Assembly: GCA_016782885.1 (NCBI GenBank)
Contig: JADHXQ010000013.1
Span: forward strand, 1 to 59,092
From: Phycisphaerae bacterium
GTDB taxonomy: Bacteria; Planctomycetota; Phycisphaerae; SM23-33
DNA: 59,092 nucleotides
Reading direction: 5' to 3'
The notes below the pieces were generated by a model. It saw only the letters and a program-made list of their open reading frames with translations, searched no databases and was not told where the DNA came from. Of this stretch, positions 25,487 through 35,619 are shown in pieces. Every line of letters begins with the position of its first letter. Position 1 is the first letter of the stretch. Made by a program: the position numbers and the translations under genes.

Positions 25487-28081
25487 ATGAAGGCATTATG
25501 CACCGTCTGTAAGCGACACCGAAACGTTTTATTGTTTGTGGCTGCTATCGCTATGCTGGCCATTACGAACAGTCCCGCGATGGCTGCTGGTGAGGGTCTC
25601 GTTCCAGGCATTGGCGACATCAACTTTTTCTGGTACATCGCACCGGTTGGCGCGATCCTCGCCCTGGTCTTCGCTGTGAAGTTCTACAAGGAAGTCAAAT
25701 CCGCCAATCCCGGTGATGAGAAGATGATCGAGATCGCCGCTCACGTTACCGCCGGCGCCATGGCGTATCTGAAGCGTCAGTACAAGGTCGTGTTTGTTTT
25801 CTTTGTAATTGTTTCCGCGATACTGGCGGTGATGGGTTTTGTTTTCAAGGTACAGCACGAGATCGTGTTTGTCGCATTCCTGACCGGCGGGTTCTTCAGC
25901 GGTCTGTGCGGATGGATCGGTATGAAGACAGCGACCCTGGCGTCCAACCGCACCACGCAGGGCGCCAAAGAGGGCCTCAATCGAGGTCTGACGGTTGCTT
26001 TTCGGGCCGGGGCGGTGATGGGGCTGGTCGTTGTGGGCTTCGGCCTGCTGGACATCTGCGGATGGTTCTTCGCACTTACGATCTTCACTGACATGGGGCT
26101 CGTCGAGATTACCGTTGTTATGCTGACCTTTGGTATGGGCGCCAGTTCGCAGGCGTTGTTCGCTCGTGTGGGCGGCGGTATTTTCACCAAAGCAGCCGAC
26201 GTCGGAGCCGACCTGGTCGGTAAGGTCGAAGCGGGTATCCCCGAAGACGATCCCCGAAACCCCGCGACCATTGCGGATAACGTTGGCGATAATGTCGGCG
26301 ATGTAGCCGGTATGGGCGCCGACCTGTACGAAAGTTACTGCGGTTCGATTCTCGCCACCGCCGCGCTGGGTGTGGCCGCCGTGATGTCGATGAATCTTGG
26401 GCACGCCGCGGCGATGGATGCGGCGATGCGACTTCTTGCCGCCCCGATGATCCTGGCGGGTATTGGCATCTTTCTGAGCCTGGTGGGCATCTACATGGTT
26501 CGCACCAAAGACGACGCGAGTATGAAGCAACTGATGGCCGCCCTCATGCGCGGCGTCATGGGGTCCAGTCTCCTGATCCTGGCCGCCGCGGCGGGCGTGT
26601 GCTACTTCCTGTTTAACGGTATCACAGACGACAAAGGCGCGGAACTTGTTTCCTGGTTAGGCGTGTTCGGTTCGATATGTGCGGGCATGATCGCCGGGTT
26701 GATTATCGGAAAGGCCACCGAGTATTACACCAGCTACGACTTCAAGCCTACCAAGGACGTGGCCGCCAACGCCGAAACCGGCGCCGCCACGGTGATTATC
26801 GCCGGTCTGGCCGAAGGAATGAAATCCACATGGATGAGTCTGCTGACCGTTATCGTCGGCATTCTGGCTGCGTTCATGTTGGCCGGCGGAAATGAAAACA
26901 TGCTGCTCGGTCTTTACGGTGTGGGTATTGCGGCCGTCTCGATGCTGGCGACGCTGGGGATCACACTGGCGACCGACGCTTACGGGCCCATCGCCGACAA
27001 CGCCGGCGGAAACGCCGAAATGACCGGGCAGGACGCCGAAGTCCGCGAGCGGACCGACGCACTTGACTCGCTGGGCAACACCACCGCCGCGATGGGCAAA
27101 GGTTTCGCCATCGGTTCCGCCGCTCTGACCGCCCTGGCCCTGATGGCCGCATACGTTGAAGAAGTTCGGATCGGAATGGTCCGCGAAGGCCACACAACGA
27201 TCGTCGCTGTGAGCAAAGATGCTCCGGCCGGTACGATGAACAACATCGGTCACAAGAAGATCGCCGTGCGAAAAGACGCCGGTGATGCGGATCACAGCTT
27301 TGACACCGCGATGGTTCTGAACGGCGAATACGCGAGTTTGCCCAAGGGCGCATTGGCTAACGCCGTCAAGGGCGATCCCAATGCGGAAACGAATGTCTTC
27401 CAGATTACCGTACCGACCGCCAAGGCCCCGGTGGTTCTGGATGCGGTGTACGCGTCGAAGGCGTCGCTGCGGCAGTACATGGACTTCTACAACGTCAACC
27501 TGATGAACCCGCGCGTGCTGTGCGGAATATTCGCCGGCGTGCTGCTGGTGTTCCTGTTCAGCGCCCTTACGATGAAGGCGGTCGGACGGGCGGCGATGGC
27601 GATGGTCCGGGAGGTCAGGCGCCAGTTCAAAGAAATCCCCGGAATCCTGGAAGGAACGGGCGAGCCCGATTACGCCAGGTGCGTGGATATCTCCACCGCG
27701 GGCGCACAGAAGGAAATGATTATCCCGTCGCTGCTGGCGCTGACCGTTCCGGTTGCAGTCGGCCTGCTCCTTGACGTTGGCGGCGTGATGGGACTGCTGG
27801 TTGGCGGTCTGACGTGCGGTTTTGCGATGGCGATCTTCATGGCCAACGCGGGCGGCGCGTGGGATAACGCCAAGAAATATATCGAAAAAGGAAGCCATGG
27901 CGGAAAGGGCTCCGATGCCCACAAGGCCGCTGTCGTCGGCGATACCGTGGGTGATCCATTCAAGGATACTTCCGGTCCGAGCCTCAATATCCTGATCAAG
28001 CTGATGGGTATGGTCAGCGTGGTTTTCGCCGGTCTGATCGTAAAATATGCTCCGCAGATCAGTGATTTCCTGGGCATGTAA
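25487..28081 (+). CDS. hppA: Membrane-bound ion-translocating pyrophosphatase, K+-dependent type with large insert
   Basis: 864 residues, longer than the usual 670-770. An AGAGGA site precedes the ATG. A signal-like first helix (to about residue 33) is followed by about 16 membrane helices. Substrate motifs are intact: [39 protein letters not shown] and [31 protein letters not shown] carries Ala where K+-independent enzymes carry Lys, so it should need K+. GADLYESY keeps the Glu linked with Na+ transport, so Na+ pumping is likely. An extra segment of about 85-90 residues (about 565-650) sits between two helices after [10 protein letters not shown] and before [10 protein letters not shown]. 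It hydrolyses cytoplasmic PPi to pump ions. It is followed closely by rsfS and argS, whose reaction releases PPi. Confidence 0.95.
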   Translation: MKALCTVCKRHRNVLLFVAAIAMLAITNSPAMAAGEGLVPGIGDINFFWYIAPVGAILALVFAVKFYKEVKSANPGDEKMIEIAAHVTAGAMAYLKRQYKVVFVFFVIVSAILAVMGFVFKVQHEIVFVAFLTGGFFSGLCGWIGMKTATLASNRTTQGAKEGLNRGLTVAFRAGAVMGLVVVGFGLLDICGWFFALTIFTDMGLVEITVVMLTFGMGASSQALFARVGGGIFTKAADVGADLVGKVEAGIPEDDPRNPATIADNVGDNVGDVAGMGADLYESYCGSILATAALGVAAVMSMNLGHAAAMDAAMRLLAAPMILAGIGIFLSLVGIYMVRTKDDASMKQLMAALMRGVMGSSLLILAAAAGVCYFLFNGITDDKGAELVSWLGVFGSICAGMIAGLIIGKATEYYTSYDFKPTKDVAANAETGAATVIIAGLAEGMKSTWMSLLTVIVGILAAFMLAGGNENMLLGLYGVGIAAVSMLATLGITLATDAYGPIADNAGGNAEMTGQDAEVRERTDALDSLGNTTAAMGKGFAIGSAALTALALMAAYVEEVRIGMVREGHTTIVAVSKDAPAGTMNNIGHKKIAVRKDAGDADHSFDTAMVLNGEYASLPKGALANAVKGDPNAETNVFQITVPTAKAPVVLDAVYASKASLRQYMDFYNVNLMNPRVLCGIFAGVLLVFLFSALTMKAVGRAAMAMVREVRRQFKEIPGILEGTGEPDYARCVDISTAGAQKEMIIPSLLALTVPVAVGLLLDVGGVMGLLVGGLTCGFAMAIFMANAGGAWDNAKKYIEKGSHGGKGSDAHKAAVVGDTVGDPFKDTSGPSLNILIKLMGMVSVVFAGLIVKYAPQISDFLGM

Positions 28082-28096
28082 GACAAGAGACTTTCG

Positions 28097-28483
28097 ATGG
28101 CTAAACGTTCAGGCGGTAAGACTGATACGGCGAGAGAGTTGGCGATAGAAACCGCGAGGCTCGCCTCCGACAGCCACTGCGAGGATATTGTTGTCCTCGA
28201 TCTGCGAGGCATCAGCCCGGTTACCGATTACTTCGTGATCGCCACGGGCACTTCGTCCCGACAGATGCGGAGCGTGGCCGACGATATCGCGACGTTCGGT
28301 AAGAGCATCGGCCAGCCGGTCTGGCAGAAGGCGGGCATGGATTCGTCGCAGTGGGTTCTGCTGGACTTCGTCGACCTGGTGGTGCATATATTTGACTCGC
28401 GGGCCCGAGGCTACTACGATCTCGAACTGATGTGGGGCGAAGCGCCGCACGTCAAATGGGCTCGCCGGCCGGTTCCGCACTAA
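28097..28483 (+). CDS. rsfS: Ribosome silencing factor RsfS
   Basis: 128 residues starting 15 bases after hppA. The family core is present: [29 protein letters not shown] (only a landmark, residues 23-51), [12 protein letters not shown], and the C-terminal [14 protein letters not shown] followed by [12 protein letters not shown]. RsfS binds ribosomal protein uL14 (L14) and blocks subunit joining when nutrients are scarce. Length is normal. It is probably translated from the hppA-rsfS-argS transcript. Confidence 0.94.
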   Translation: MAKRSGGKTDTARELAIETARLASDSHCEDIVVLDLRGISPVTDYFVIATGTSSRQMRSVADDIATFGKSIGQPVWQKAGMDSSQWVLLDFVDLVVHIFDSRARGYYDLELMWGEAPHVKWARRPVPH

Positions 28484-28508
28484 CGACTCACAAAGGAGAT
28501 CACGATCC

Positions 28509-30260
28509 GTGAATCTCAAGGGCGAACTGGAAACACGAATCAGCGAGGCGCTCGCCGAGGCTGGAGCGCCGCCCGGAAGCGGAGCGCTGATTGCCCGTTC
28601 GAACAAGCCTCAATTCGGACACTACCAGGCCAACGGTTGCATGGCCGCCGCGAAGGCGCTCAAGATCAATCCTCGCGAGTTGGCGCGGAAGGTTCTGGAT
28701 AACCTCGATCTTTCCGACATCGCCGAACCGCTCGAGATCGCCGGTCCGGGATTCATCAACATCCGCATCTCCCGCCAGTGGCTTGCCCAAAGGCTCACCG
28801 AAGTCGAAAGCGACCCCAAACTCGGTATCGCCACCCCCGAGACGCCGCAGACTGTTGTCGTGGACTACTCGGCGCCCAACCTCGCCAAGGAAATGCACGT
28901 CGGGCATCTGCGAAGCACGATCATCGGCGACGCACTGGTCCGCGTACTGGACTTCATTGGCCACAAAGTCATCCGACAAAACCATGTGGGCGACTGGGGC
29001 ACCCAGTTCGGTATGCTCATCGCCTACATGAAGGATCTGTTGCAGGATGATCCCGAAGGATTTCAGGCCGAAGCGGAGCTTGGCGACCTTGAGGAGTTCT
29101 ACAGAAAGGCGAAGCAGAGGTTTGACGCCGACGAAGCGTTTGCAGATACCGCCAGGGAAGAGGTCGTTCGTCTCCAGTCCGGAGATCCCGCCACGCTGGA
29201 TGCATGGCGCGGATTTCGCGAGATATCCTTGCGCCATTGCTCAGACGTTTACCGGCGCCTTGGCGTGCTGCTTGAAGATGGAGACGTCTACGGAGAGAGC
29301 GAATTCAACGACGACTTGTCCAATGTGGTCGAGGACTTGCGGGCGGCTGGGATACTTGAAGAATCCCGGGGCGCCCAGTGTGTCTTTCTGGACGAGTTCC
29401 GAGGAAAGGGCGAAGACGACGCCGACGTCCCGCTGATCGTTCAGAAATCCGACGGCGGGTATCTTTATGCCACCACCGATCTGGCCGGCATTCGATATCG
29501 CCAGGATCAACTCCGAGCCGATCGGATACTGTACGTTACCGACTCGCGCCAGGGCATGCATTTTACGCAGGTTTTCGGCGTTGCTCGCCTGGCCGGTTTC
29601 GCCAGGGGCGAACTCATGCTCGAACACGTGCCTTTCGGGATGATGCTTGGAAAGGACCACCGTCCGTTCAAGACACGCACGGGCGGAACGATCAAACTCA
29701 CCGACCTGCTGACCGAAGCCGAGCAGCGGGCGTTCGATCTCGTCAGCGGGAAAACCCCGGATGTTGACGAAGCCCGTCGGCGGGAAATCGCCGCCATAGT
29801 CGGAATCGGGGCGGTCAAGTACGCCGACCTCTCGCAGAACCGCGGCAGCGATTACGTCTTCAGTTGGGACAAGATGCTGAGCCTGGACGGAAATACTGCC
29901 CCGTACATGCAGTATGCTTACGCCCGCGTAAAGAGCATCTTCCGCAAGGCCGACATGGATGAGTCCCAGGCTGTCGGAGAGATCGTGCTCACCGAGGCAG
30001 CCGAAACGAATCTGGCTGTCAAACTCGCCCAACTGCCCGAAACCATCCAGGCCGTAGCCGTCGAATGCCTGCCGAACCTGCTCTGTTCGTATCTGTTTGA
30101 ACTGGCCGGGGCGTTCATGACTTTCTACGAAGCCTGCCCGGTCCTCAAAGCCGACGCCCCCGCCGCCCGCACCAGCCGCCTCATGCTCTGCCTGCTCACC
30201 GCCCGGACAATCAAAACCGGACTTGGCATGCTGGGCATCGACACGCTGGAACAGATGTAA
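28509..30260 (+). CDS. argS: Arginyl-tRNA synthetase
   Basis: 583 residues from a GTG start with AAAGGAG ten bases upstream. The N-terminal Add-1 domain covers about 1-90. The class I HIGH motif is in PNLAKEMHVGHLRST, followed by QNHVGDWGTQFGMLI, diagnostic for ArgRS. The KMSKS position reads MMLGKDHRPFKTRTGG, a degenerate form found in many ArgRS. The C-terminal anticodon-binding domain ends LGIDTLEQM. It charges tRNA-Arg, releasing AMP and PPi. It is the last gene of the run and ends 12 bases before a convergent gene. Confidence 0.96.
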   Translation: MNLKGELETRISEALAEAGAPPGSGALIARSNKPQFGHYQANGCMAAAKALKINPRELARKVLDNLDLSDIAEPLEIAGPGFINIRISRQWLAQRLTEVESDPKLGIATPETPQTVVVDYSAPNLAKEMHVGHLRSTIIGDALVRVLDFIGHKVIRQNHVGDWGTQFGMLIAYMKDLLQDDPEGFQAEAELGDLEEFYRKAKQRFDADEAFADTAREEVVRLQSGDPATLDAWRGFREISLRHCSDVYRRLGVLLEDGDVYGESEFNDDLSNVVEDLRAAGILEESRGAQCVFLDEFRGKGEDDADVPLIVQKSDGGYLYATTDLAGIRYRQDQLRADRILYVTDSRQGMHFTQVFGVARLAGFARGELMLEHVPFGMMLGKDHRPFKTRTGGTIKLTDLLTEAEQRAFDLVSGKTPDVDEARRREIAAIVGIGAVKYADLSQNRGSDYVFSWDKMLSLDGNTAPYMQYAYARVKSIFRKADMDESQAVGEIVLTEAAETNLAVKLAQLPETIQAVAVECLPNLLCSYLFELAGAFMTFYEACPVLKADAPAARTSRLMLCLLTARTIKTGLGMLGIDTLEQM

Positions 30261-30272
30261 AGGTCCGGATCC

Positions 30273-31886
30273 TCACTTTTTCGGCGCCAGGCGGAATATC
30301 ACGTCACCGGTTCTCTTTTTCTCTCCGTCCAATGGTCGGCCTCCATTGTCCTTCAGGTCCGGACCTACGCTGTAGAGTATCGCTCCACCGTCCTTGTTGA
30401 GGATCATTCGCAGCGGATCGCCGTTGAACGGGTCGGCTGGAATCGCCTCGATGAACTCAGGCGTCAGTTTGTAGAGGCTTTCGGGCAGGGCGCCGGTTTT
30501 GACGCGACAGATCGTCATCGCTATAGCAAGGCGCGCCAGGCGGCGTTTCGCGTCGCTCTCGGCCGCCCTGTCCGGATATGCGCTGACGGCGGGGAGCATC
30601 CTGGTTGTGAGGAACCCTCCTTGCAAAGCATTCATCCGTTTGGGGAAACTTATCCACTGGTCCCTGGCCCGGTGGTAGGGCATGGCGGCCAGCCTCTGCC
30701 ATTCCCGCGCAGCCGCGTTGTAAACTCGTATCTCGTCGCCCATGAGAAACACGCGGTACAGAGGCATCAGCAATTCTGGAAGATATCGGGGCGGGATCGC
30801 CGGATGTTCCGAATCGCCCAGTGACGCGAGAATCGATAACACCATTGCTTCCTCTCCGCGGAGCGCCGAACGGACCATCCGCCCGTGTGAAAACAACGGA
30901 TCGATTCTCATCGACGCCAATTCGGATGCGGTAGCCTGGCGCTCGGACAGTATGATCTCCATTGTCTCGATACCGCGAGACTCAATAGCCATCGCCACAA
31001 GGGCCGACACGACCGTGGGTTCCCGCGTGACATGCTCTGACATTGCGAACGACGCATTAATATCGGCGATCGCCCCCGCCAGGTCCCCGTCAATTGCTCG
31101 CATGCGGGCATCGGCGGCAAGCAGTTCCCCCGCGGTTCGCATGTTTGACACGTGCCCCATCAGAGCGCTCACCAGATCCGTCCAATCCCAATAGCCCACG
31201 AAATTACACTGCTTCATCGCTGCCGCCCGGCGGAGTTGGTTCAGGCCCCGTGCATTGGCCGTCAATATCTTGCGGACTTTCGCATACGAGGGGTGCGTGG
31301 TCGATTGCTTCCCTTGAGCCGAATCCAGCCAGTTACACACGGGCATTGCCCAGTCGATTATCTTGCTATCCGTCATCATTTCGAGCGACTCGAACGCCTG
31401 CTCGTAAACGCGCGCGGCGTTCTGGCCGTCCGGAATTCTGGGTGGAAAAGTGGCCACCACGATCGAACCGGCCCGGGCTCTGAGGCGTCCGAGTCGATTC
31501 TTGGCGTTCAGATCGAGATTCCAGAACGTCATCAGGCTGAGTACGCACGCTGCGGCAAAGACCAAGTTGAGTTTCCATGCAGGCCACCTCGCCGCACCGC
31601 GATCTCGCATACCGCGTCGCAGAATGATTATCGCCACGAGAATAAACACCACGCTGAGTATCGCCAGAAACCACGGCCTTGCGGCAGGACCGACCCTACC
31701 GACCATGCGCAGCCAAAATGCTATATACGTCACCGCCGCCCAACAGCTCAACGGGACGAGTACACCGATTAGTGTAATCAGCGAACAAAGCCACGGCCGT
31801 TTCAATCTGACTTCAGCGACGACCGCCACCGCCACCATCAGGCAACTGGCCACCAGCAGTTCGATCCATAAAAGTGCCTGTCCCAT
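30273..31886 (-). CDS. Membrane protein of unknown function with pseudopilin-like C-terminal segment
   Basis: 537 residues. Four hydrophobic segments cover about 1-130 (LLWIELLVASCLMVAVAVV; SLITLIGVLVPLSCWAAV; WFLAILSVVFILVAIII; LVFAAACVLSLMTFW). A large helical soluble part follows, probably outside the cytoplasm. The last 80 residues read LPESLYKLTPEFIEAIPADP, then DPLRMILNKDGGAILYSVGP; this resembles the C-terminal domain of type II secretion major pseudopilins (GspG) but without a pilin N-terminus. Proteins of this plan recur in planctomycetes without known function. GGGAG precedes the ATG. No operon partner: argS converges downstream. Confidence 0.75.
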   Translation of the reverse strand: MGQALLWIELLVASCLMVAVAVVAEVRLKRPWLCSLITLIGVLVPLSCWAAVTYIAFWLRMVGRVGPAARPWFLAILSVVFILVAIIILRRGMRDRGAARWPAWKLNLVFAAACVLSLMTFWNLDLNAKNRLGRLRARAGSIVVATFPPRIPDGQNAARVYEQAFESLEMMTDSKIIDWAMPVCNWLDSAQGKQSTTHPSYAKVRKILTANARGLNQLRRAAAMKQCNFVGYWDWTDLVSALMGHVSNMRTAGELLAADARMRAIDGDLAGAIADINASFAMSEHVTREPTVVSALVAMAIESRGIETMEIILSERQATASELASMRIDPLFSHGRMVRSALRGEEAMVLSILASLGDSEHPAIPPRYLPELLMPLYRVFLMGDEIRVYNAAAREWQRLAAMPYHRARDQWISFPKRMNALQGGFLTTRMLPAVSAYPDRAAESDAKRRLARLAIAMTICRVKTGALPESLYKLTPEFIEAIPADPFNGDPLRMILNKDGGAILYSVGPDLKDNGGRPLDGEKKRTGDVIFRLAPKK

Positions 31887-32359
31887 GATTGTTCTCCCGG
31901 AGTCCTGTTTTAGTTTACGGCAGGGGGCTTAACCTTGCTCCTGACAACAGCATCGAATGCCATCTCGCCTGCTCCCTCGAGAGTTCAGGCAAGAGGTCCT
32001 GCACCAGCCTGGTCGTTTCATCCACATTCGCTGTATTCACGCTCGTATTGCGGGGGTAGTCCGATACGTCATCCGCGTCTCCATAAGTACAAGAGCACTA
32101 AACTGACGTTATTTGTCTAAGAAAACCGCAAATTTCCCCAGTGGCAACAAAAAACCGATACCGCCCCGTCCGCTTGACCATGCGAAATCAAATTTCCTAT
32201 CAGTTGATATTGAGCGACATATAACCTATCCTGTCGACGATCTGAAAACGACAGCATGAGGGGGGTGGATGCAGTATTGGAAGGATCCGATCGTTTTTTT
32301 CAGCGTTGAATCCAAAAACCAAACGTATCATAACGATAGAAGATAGCCGAGGAGATTTA
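31887..32359. other. Intergenic region between membrane protein and acyl-CoA synthetase
   Basis: 473 bases without a credible gene. It has a promoter candidate at 32204-32232 and a T-run near 32292 (GATCG then seven T) in the synthetase leader. The stretch is more A/T-rich than the flanking genes. Confidence 0.5.
32204..32232 (+). promoter_or_regulatory. Candidate promoter for acyl-CoA synthetase
   Basis: TTGATA (32204-32209), 17-base spacer, TATCCT (32227-32232). It leaves a leader of about 120 bases before the start at 32360. Confidence 0.4.
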
Positions 32360-34255
32360 ATGTCATACGAAGAAATGTTCCAAAAGTCATTGGAAGATCC
32401 GGAAGAATTCTGGGCCGAGCAAGGTGAGAAAATACATTGGTATAAGAAATGGGACCGCGTTCTGGATTCATCAAACGCGCCATTCTACAAATGGTTCCCC
32501 GGCGGGGAATTGAATACATGCTACAACGCCGTTGACCTGCATGTCGAAGACGGCAGGGGCGATCAGCCGGCGATCATCTACGACAGCCCGGTGACAGATA
32601 CGATACAACACATCACCTATAACCAGCTCAAAGAGAGGGTTTCAAAGATCGCCGGAGCCCTGAAGACACTGGGTGTGGAAAAAGGCGATACGGTCATCGT
32701 CTACATGCCCATGATCCCCGAAGCGGCTATGGCGATGCTGGCTTGCGCCAGGATCGGGGCGGTTCACTCTGTGGTTTTCGGCGGTTTTGCACCCAGAGAG
32801 CTGGCGATCAGAATAGACGACGCCAAGCCCAAAGTCATTCTGTCCGCATCGTGCGGAATAGAGGGCAAGAAGGTCATTGCCTACAAACCGCTTCTGGACA
32901 AAGCTATCGAGCTGGCTGAGCATAAAGTGGAAAAATGCATGATACTACAGCGGCCTCAAGTAGGCGCAGCCTCAGTAGATGGTCGCGATCTGGACTGGGC
33001 TGAACTCGAAGAGGCATCCCAGCCCGCTGATTGCGTACCGGTTGCTTCCAACGACCCGCTTTACATTCTCTATACGTCAGGCACCACTGGTAAGCCTAAA
33101 GGCGTGGTACGAGACAATGCCGGCCACGTAGTGGCGCTGAAGTGGACCATGGGAGTGCTTTATGACGTGGAGCCTGGAGACGTTTACTGGGCGGCTTCTG
33201 ATGTGGGCTGGGTCGTGGGCCATTCGTACATAGTCTACGGTCCGCTCTTCCTGGGCGCGACCACCATTATGTACGAAGGGAAACCGATAGGGACTCCGGA
33301 CCCGGGCGCGTTCTGGAGGGTCATCTCCGAACACAAGGTCAAAGTGCTTTTCACCGCTCCCACTGCTTTCAGGGCCATTAAAAAGGAAGACCCTGAAGGG
33401 CAATACCTGAAAAAATACGACATGTCGAGCTTCGAGGCCCTCTATCTGGCTGGAGAAAGGACCGACCCGGATACGTATGAGTGGGCGACCCAACTGCTTG
33501 GGGTGCCTGTTATCGACCACTGGTGGCAAACTGAGACCGGGTGGGCTATTGTGGGCAATCCCAGGGGTGTTGAGCTCTTCCCGATTAAACCCGGTTCCGC
33601 GACCAAACCAATGCCCGGTTGGGACGTCCGTATCCTGGACCCGTTATCAGGCGAGCCCAAACCCGATGGAGAAAACGGGGTTATCGCGGTGAAGCTCCCG
33701 CTCCCTCCGGGGACCTTCCCGACACTCTGGCACAACGATCGGGGATACACCGAGACCTACATGGACCCATTCCCCGGATACTATTTCACAGGTGACGGCG
33801 GTAAAAGGGACGACGATGGATACGTCCACATCATGGGCCGGGTAGACGACATCATCAACGTCGCGGGCCACAGGCTCTCTACCGGCGAGATGGAAGAGAT
33901 CGTTGCCAAACACCCCGACGTCGCCGAGTGTGCGGTTCTCGGGGCCGCGGACGACCTTAAAGGCGAAGTGCCGATAGGATTCATCGTGCTCAAAGCCGGC
34001 GTCGACCGGAACCCCGAAGACATTGTCAGTGAAGTCGTGCAGAGTGTAAGGTCGGATATCGGACCTATCGCATGTTTCAAAAAGGCGATCGTGGTAAAAA
34101 GACTGCCCAAGACAAGATCCGGAAAGATGCTCAGGGGCACCATGAGGAAGATCGCCGACGCCCAGGATTACAAAATGCCCTCCACTATTGACGACCCGGA
34201 GATACTGGTAGAGATAGAAGAAGCGGTAAAGATCATAGGCTACGGGAAAAAATAA
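32360..34255 (+). CDS. Propionyl-CoA/acetyl-CoA synthetase (PrpE-like)
   Basis: 631 residues from the ATG at 32360, which has a strong GAGGAG site seven bases upstream; the ATG-less extension to 32306 is not used. The N-terminus (SYEEMFQKSLEDPEEFWAEQ, then PFYKWFPGGELNTCYNAVD) is typical of propionyl-CoA synthetases of the ACS family. The ATP-binding loop is LYTSGTTGKPKGVVRD. WWQTETGWAI forms the acyl pocket, FTGDGGKRDDDGYVHIMGRVDD the hinge, and RSGKMLRG holds the C-terminal catalytic Lys. It activates propionate or acetate to the CoA thioester in the cytoplasm. The gene stands alone, ends at a hairpin shared with a convergent gene, and has a more A/T-rich 5' end than its neighbours. Substrate choice between C2 and C3 is not fixed by sequence alone. 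Confidence 0.9.
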   Translation: MSYEEMFQKSLEDPEEFWAEQGEKIHWYKKWDRVLDSSNAPFYKWFPGGELNTCYNAVDLHVEDGRGDQPAIIYDSPVTDTIQHITYNQLKERVSKIAGALKTLGVEKGDTVIVYMPMIPEAAMAMLACARIGAVHSVVFGGFAPRELAIRIDDAKPKVILSASCGIEGKKVIAYKPLLDKAIELAEHKVEKCMILQRPQVGAASVDGRDLDWAELEEASQPADCVPVASNDPLYILYTSGTTGKPKGVVRDNAGHVVALKWTMGVLYDVEPGDVYWAASDVGWVVGHSYIVYGPLFLGATTIMYEGKPIGTPDPGAFWRVISEHKVKVLFTAPTAFRAIKKEDPEGQYLKKYDMSSFEALYLAGERTDPDTYEWATQLLGVPVIDHWWQTETGWAIVGNPRGVELFPIKPGSATKPMPGWDVRILDPLSGEPKPDGENGVIAVKLPLPPGTFPTLWHNDRGYTETYMDPFPGYYFTGDGGKRDDDGYVHIMGRVDDIINVAGHRLSTGEMEEIVAKHPDVAECAVLGAADDLKGEVPIGFIVLKAGVDRNPEDIVSEVVQSVRSDIGPIACFKKAIVVKRLPKTRSGKMLRGTMRKIADAQDYKMPSTIDDPEILVEIEEAVKIIGYGKK

Positions 34256-34282
34256 GGTTCGGGACGGCGAACGGCGACGGTT

Positions 34283-34315
34283 ACGGATCAATCCGCCAGA
34301 GGCGGATTGATCCGT
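34283..34315. terminator. Perfect 15-bp hairpin between convergent genes
   Basis: ACGGATCAATCCGCC (34283-34297) pairs with GGCGGATTGATCCGT (34301-34315) around the loop AGA. It lies between the synthetase stop (34255) and the oxidoreductase stop (34319). There is no long T-run on either strand, so it may act as a bidirectional mRNA end or stabiliser. Confidence 0.6.
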
Positions 34316-34318
34316 TGC

Positions 34319-35596
34319 CTAAAGGCTCCACGGATCCCGCATTGTTCGCGAGACCATGGAGTTTGCCCGCTTGTCGTCGGGGAACTTTTCGGTTTTCGGG
34401 TCCCACTTGAGCGTTTTCTTGCATAGCATCGCGATGTTGCCCAGGTGGCAGATCGATGCCGAACGGTGTCCGATTTCGGCGTTGCAGATGGGCTGTTTGC
34501 GGGTGCGAATGCAATCGAGGAAATTTCCGCGGTGATTGGAACTCTTGTAAAGGCGTATTTCGTCGGCGCCGAAGGTTTCCCTGGCCAGCGATACCGGCTC
34601 GGTTTTGATCCTGCCGCGCGTGACGTCGATCCATCCCTTCGTGCCTTCAAATCGCGTGCTTCCGCCGCCGGTTTTGCATTGCAGCGTCACGCCGTTTGCG
34701 TATTTGGCTTTGAAGTTTACCTTTGTGGCCGTCGTGAAAAGTCCCTTGGTGGGAAACTCACCGCCGGCGTCGGCGATTTCGATCGGTCCGGAGTCGTCGG
34801 CGCCGATACCCCACTGGGCGATATCGAGATAGTGGGCGCCCCAGTTTGTCACCTGCCCGCCGGAGTAGTCCAGTATGAAGCGGAACTGGTAGTGGCATCG
34901 CGCCTTGCAGTAGGGCGCTTCGGGCGCCGGTCCGAGCCAGAAGTTGTAGTCGAAGCCCTCGGGCACGGGCTCGGGCTTCCAGGTCTTGCACGACCTGTTA
35001 TTGCCCGGGATCCTCACCAGCACGTTCTTCAACTCGCCGATCCGCCCGTTCCGCACCAGTTCGCAGGCCAGGCGAAACTTGCTGTCTGACCGCTGCTGAG
35101 AACCGGTCTGGAGGACCCGCCCGTATCGTTTGACCGTGTCGGCCAGCACCCGCCCTTCGCGAATGGTCAGCGTCAGCGGTTTCTCGACGTACATGTCCTT
35201 TCCGTTCTTGGCTGCGTCGATCGCCGGAAGAGTGTGCCAGTGGTCCGGCGTGGCGATGGAGACCGCCTCGATTTCCTTGTCTCGCGTGATCTCGCGGAAG
35301 TCGTTATAAGCCTTGCAGTCTTTGGACTTGTACTTCGAATCGACATATCCCTTGGCCCGGTCGCGGTGGGCCTTGTCGACGTCGCAGACCGCGACCATCT
35401 GTACGTTCCTGGTCCCCAGGAAGCCCCTGAGATTGCCCGTCCCCTGCCCGCCCGTGCCGATTGCGCCCATAACGATCCGGTTGCTCGGCGCATCGGCCCC
35501 GAAAACGGTCGAAGGTACGATCTGGGGGAGTGCGATAGCGGCGCCGGCCGTTGCGGCGGTTCTCTTGAAAAACGTTCTTCGATTCATGTGTGCCAT
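34319..35596 (-). CDS. Tat-exported Gfo/Idh/MocA-family oxidoreductase
   Basis: 425 residues from the ATG at 35596 (AGGAG upstream); the open frame continues far upstream inside the sulfatase gene and is not used. NRRTFFKRTAATAGAAIALP is a Tat signal. The Rossmann domain has GAIGTGGQGTGNLRG and VCDVD, then SIATPDHWHTLPAI and MYVEKPLTLTIREG with the EKP motif Lys. The C-terminal part has NWGAHYLDIAQWGIG. Members oxidise, reduce or rearrange sugars using NAD(P), and Tat export carries the cofactor folded in. It is 23 bases downstream of the sulfatase, the third gene of the DUF6807-sulfatase-oxidoreductase operon. Its substrate may be the desulfated sugar (inference). Confidence 0.9.
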   Translation of the reverse strand: MAHMNRRTFFKRTAATAGAAIALPQIVPSTVFGADAPSNRIVMGAIGTGGQGTGNLRGFLGTRNVQMVAVCDVDKAHRDRAKGYVDSKYKSKDCKAYNDFREITRDKEIEAVSIATPDHWHTLPAIDAAKNGKDMYVEKPLTLTIREGRVLADTVKRYGRVLQTGSQQRSDSKFRLACELVRNGRIGELKNVLVRIPGNNRSCKTWKPEPVPEGFDYNFWLGPAPEAPYCKARCHYQFRFILDYSGGQVTNWGAHYLDIAQWGIGADDSGPIEIADAGGEFPTKGLFTTATKVNFKAKYANGVTLQCKTGGGSTRFEGTKGWIDVTRGRIKTEPVSLARETFGADEIRLYKSSNHRGNFLDCIRTRKQPICNAEIGHRSASICHLGNIAMLCKKTLKWDPKTEKFPDDKRANSMVSRTMRDPWSL

Positions 35597-35619
35597 TTTC
35601 AGGGTCTCCTGGATGAGTT

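Noticed and set aside
26657..27922. 421-residue reverse ORF over hppA
   Set aside because: Mirror frame of a GC-rich gene, His/Gly/Arg-rich, no family features.
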